17,094 bases of DNA, taken from contig JADZAO010000064.1 in NCBI GenBank assembly GCA_020852535.1, positions 1 to 17,094 on the forward strand. The letters run 5' to 3'. The DNA is from Paracoccaceae bacterium (GTDB taxonomy: Bacteria > Pseudomonadota > Alphaproteobacteria > Rhodobacterales > Rhodobacteraceae). Positions 15,323 through 17,094 of this stretch are shown one piece after another. Within the stretch, counting starts at the first letter, position 1; every line of letters begins with the position of its first letter. The translations under genes were made by a program, and so were the position numbers. The notes under the pieces were generated by a model that did not search any database, was not told where the DNA came from, and was given only the letters and a program-made list of their open reading frames with translations.

Positions 15323-15952
15323 CTATTCCTTCCGGCTGGCAAGCGCGTTCACTGCAGCCACCGTAATCGCTGACCCGCCAAGCCGCCCCCGCACCACCAT
15401 CGACGGAACCGGACGGCTCTCCATCAACGCATCCTTCGACTCTGCCGCCCCAATGAACCCCACAGGACACCCTATGATCGCCGCTGGACGCGGACAAGAA
15501 GGGTCCTCCAGCATGTTGAGCAGATGAAATAATGCTGTCGGCGCATTACCAATCGCCACCACCGCCCCACTGAGCATCGGCCGCCATAACGCGATCGCCG
15601 CTGCCGAGCGCGTATTTCTCATCTCCGTCGCCATTCCCGCAACTCGAGGGTCCTGCAGCGTGCAGATCACCTCATTCTTCGCCGGAAGCCGCGTCCGAGT
15701 GATCCCCTCGCTCACCATCCGTACATCGCACAGGATCGGCGCGCCCACCTCCAACGCCGCCCGCGCAGCAATGACCATACCTTCCGTAAAATCCACATGA
15801 GCTTCGAGGCCTACCATCCCTGCCGCGTGAATCATCCGCACCACCACCACCTCTTCGTCAGGAGTGAAACGGTCCAGATCGGCCTCGGCGCGGATCATAG
15901 CAAAAGAGCGCAAATAGATTTCTGCGCCATCGGTAATATAACTATGAGGCAT
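15323..15952 (-). CDS. cobH: Precorrin-8X methylmutase
   Basis: Isomerase that moves a methyl group from C-11 to C-12 of precorrin-8X to give hydrogenobyrinic acid. It has 209 residues, the usual length. The catalytic histidine is in MIHAAGMVGL (His42, matching the His43 of the Pseudomonas denitrificans enzyme). DVRMVSEGITRTRLP, IGNAPTALFHLL, IIGCPVGFIGAAESKDAL and the C-terminal RGRLGGSAITVAAVNAL are further hallmarks. The start overlaps the cobG end by 11 bases. It is one of three genes (cobG, cobH, cobI) that act at different points of the pathway, so order in the operon does not follow order of reaction. Confidence 0.96.
   Translation of the reverse strand: MPHSYITDGAEIYLRSFAMIRAEADLDRFTPDEEVVVVRMIHAAGMVGLEAHVDFTEGMVIAARAALEVGAPILCDVRMVSEGITRTRLPAKNEVICTLQDPRVAGMATEMRNTRSAAAIALWRPMLSGAVVAIGNAPTALFHLLNMLEDPSCPRPAAIIGCPVGFIGAAESKDALMESRPVPSMVVRGRLGGSAITVAAVNALASRKE
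15327..15333 (-). promoter_or_regulatory. Ribosome binding site of cobI
   Basis: GGAAGGA on the - strand, six bases before the ATG at 15320-15318 and just before the cobH stop codon. It decides the cobI start against the much longer open frame that runs into cobH. Confidence 0.65.
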
Positions 15953-17094
15953 CGAAAGCCTCGGTCAAAAGCTCTGGTTGGGCCAGCAATTCATGAACAG
16001 TTACATGACGTAGTACGGAATCCGCCGCAGTCCTGCCTTGTATCAAATTAAACCCCATCGCCGTGGCAACCAGCGTCACATCGGTAGCCGTAGGATGAGC
16101 GCAACCTTTTGTACATCCTGACACATGCAACAATTTACCTATAGGTACTGCAGCAGCCAGCCTTCGTGCCACATCCCGCACTGGACGCAATCCTTGCAGG
16201 CAGGCAGGCGCACCCGTACAAGCCACCACTCGCAACGCCGGATCATCACTATCAATGATGGTCTCCGAAACATCGGGCATCTCCGCCCGCTCCAGCAACA
16301 CCATTCGCCACGGCGTCAAGCGCATATCGCCCAATCGCGCCAGTGCAGCCAGTGTCTTTGCCCGCATCTGCCCGAATTCGAATCCAACCAAAACGCCCGC
16401 GGCCACCCGCCCCAGTCTTGGCACAAATTCTAGCGAGTCCGCCATCGACACCGCCTGAAACCGCGCATCCGGCACCGCACCACGTTTGATCAACGAAGCC
16501 ATTCTCCCGCGCCCGCCAGATACACCCCCAGAATCCACGAACCAGCGGCATAATTCCAGCACGGCATCCACAGCCGAACCAACCGTCACCGCAGCGCCCA
16601 TCTTCATTCCCTCGGCCCGCACGACCAACCTCTCATCAACTCGCTCAATTCTAACATCCGCCGAAGCACCGCGCAGCACCGGCAAAACGCCAGTATCCAC
16701 GGCGTAGCCAAACTTCCCTGGTAACGCAGGAAATTCCCCCAACCGCGCCTCCAATTCCGCTGCAATCTCCTGCGCCCCATCTTCCGCCGTCCAGAACGGA
16801 GTAACTAGCAGATTTCGCATCGCCTCAGTTGTCGCATCGGCGTCGATCAACCCTAGCGCGTCCAATTCGGTCACCAGCCCCTTATACTTCGTCTCAGTAA
16901 CTCCGCGCAGTTGCAGATTTCCGCGTACCGATAGATCAATCAGCCCGTTTCCAAAGTGTTCCGATAATTCTGCAAGTCTCAAAGCCACCATTGCAGGCAA
17001 CCGCCCGCTATACAGCCGCACACGTACCAGCAGACCATCACGCGACAACATTGGCCGCAACGCTCCTGGACACCACCCTTGAACGATAGGGCGA
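15942..17094 (-). CDS. cobG: Precorrin-3B synthase, 5' end beyond the window
   Basis: Oxygen-dependent monooxygenase with a [4Fe-4S] cluster. It hydroxylates C-20 of precorrin-3A and forms the gamma-lactone of precorrin-3B. The fold is that of sulfite/nitrite reductases. 383 residues are visible. The frame runs off the window edge, and the first visible residues, QGWCPGALRPM, are the family N-terminus, so only a few codons should be missing. The cluster ligands are Cys292 and Cys298 (CTGAPAC) and Cys327 and Cys331 (CTKGC, followed by AHP) in visible numbering. LSVRGNLQLRGV is the half-domain substrate motif. A TTG at 17060 could be mistaken for the start. CobG marks the aerobic pathway, as opposed to CobZ or the anaerobic route. 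The promoter, and any cobalamin riboswitch, would lie outside the window. Confidence 0.94.
   Translation of the reverse strand, partial: RPIVQGWCPGALRPMLSRDGLLVRVRLYSGRLPAMVALRLAELSEHFGNGLIDLSVRGNLQLRGVTETKYKGLVTELDALGLIDADATTEAMRNLLVTPFWTAEDGAQEIAAELEARLGEFPALPGKFGYAVDTGVLPVLRGASADVRIERVDERLVVRAEGMKMGAAVTVGSAVDAVLELCRWFVDSGGVSGGRGRMASLIKRGAVPDARFQAVSMADSLEFVPRLGRVAAGVLVGFEFGQMRAKTLAALARLGDMRLTPWRMVLLERAEMPDVSETIIDSDDPALRVVACTGAPACLQGLRPVRDVARRLAAAVPIGKLLHVSGCTKGCAHPTATDVTLVATAMGFNLIQGRTAADSVLRHVTVHELLAQPELLTEAFDAS

Overview
This window looks like a chromosomal segment of an alphaproteobacterium with moderate GC content. The evidence is the set of protein families, the dacC-tmk-holB-tatD-metallo-hydrolase order, and the aerobic (late cobalt insertion) cobalamin genes cobF and cobG. 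I cannot place it to genus. I see no insertion sequence, phage gene, tRNA, rRNA or CRISPR array.

Left block (1-3897, + strand): a tightly packed housekeeping run. It holds the 3' end of a D-alanyl-D-alanine carboxypeptidase, thymidylate kinase, DNA polymerase III delta-prime, a TatD-type metal-dependent nuclease and a PhnP-like metallo-beta-lactamase-fold hydrolase. Neighbours overlap or are separated by at most about 10 bases, so one transcript is likely.

Middle (3898-6593): ilvD (dihydroxy-acid dehydratase) lies alone on the - strand. The two gaps beside it (276 and 563 bases) hold short dyads and two open stretches that may be gene remnants.

Right block (6594-17094): eleven aerobic-type cobalamin genes and pepT. 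On the - strand, in transcription order, come cobG (cut by the window end), cobH, cobI, cobJ, then cobL, cobE, cobM, cobB, cobA, an unannotated 48-residue reading frame, cobF and pepT. cobK lies on the + strand between cobJ and cobL and overlaps both. Together CobA, I, G, J, M, F, K, L, H and B cover every enzymatic step from uroporphyrinogen III to hydrogenobyrinic acid a,c-diamide. Cobalt chelation (CobNST) and the later steps are not here. Most cob genes are joined by ATGA overlaps, so translational coupling is likely.

The window is mainly known pathways. The points most worth a second look are cobK, which is embedded antisense and shares overlapping start codons with cobL, the 48-residue frame between cobA and cobF, peptidase T at the end of the cobalamin run, and a strong C-over-G bias of the + strand that does not depend on gene direction.
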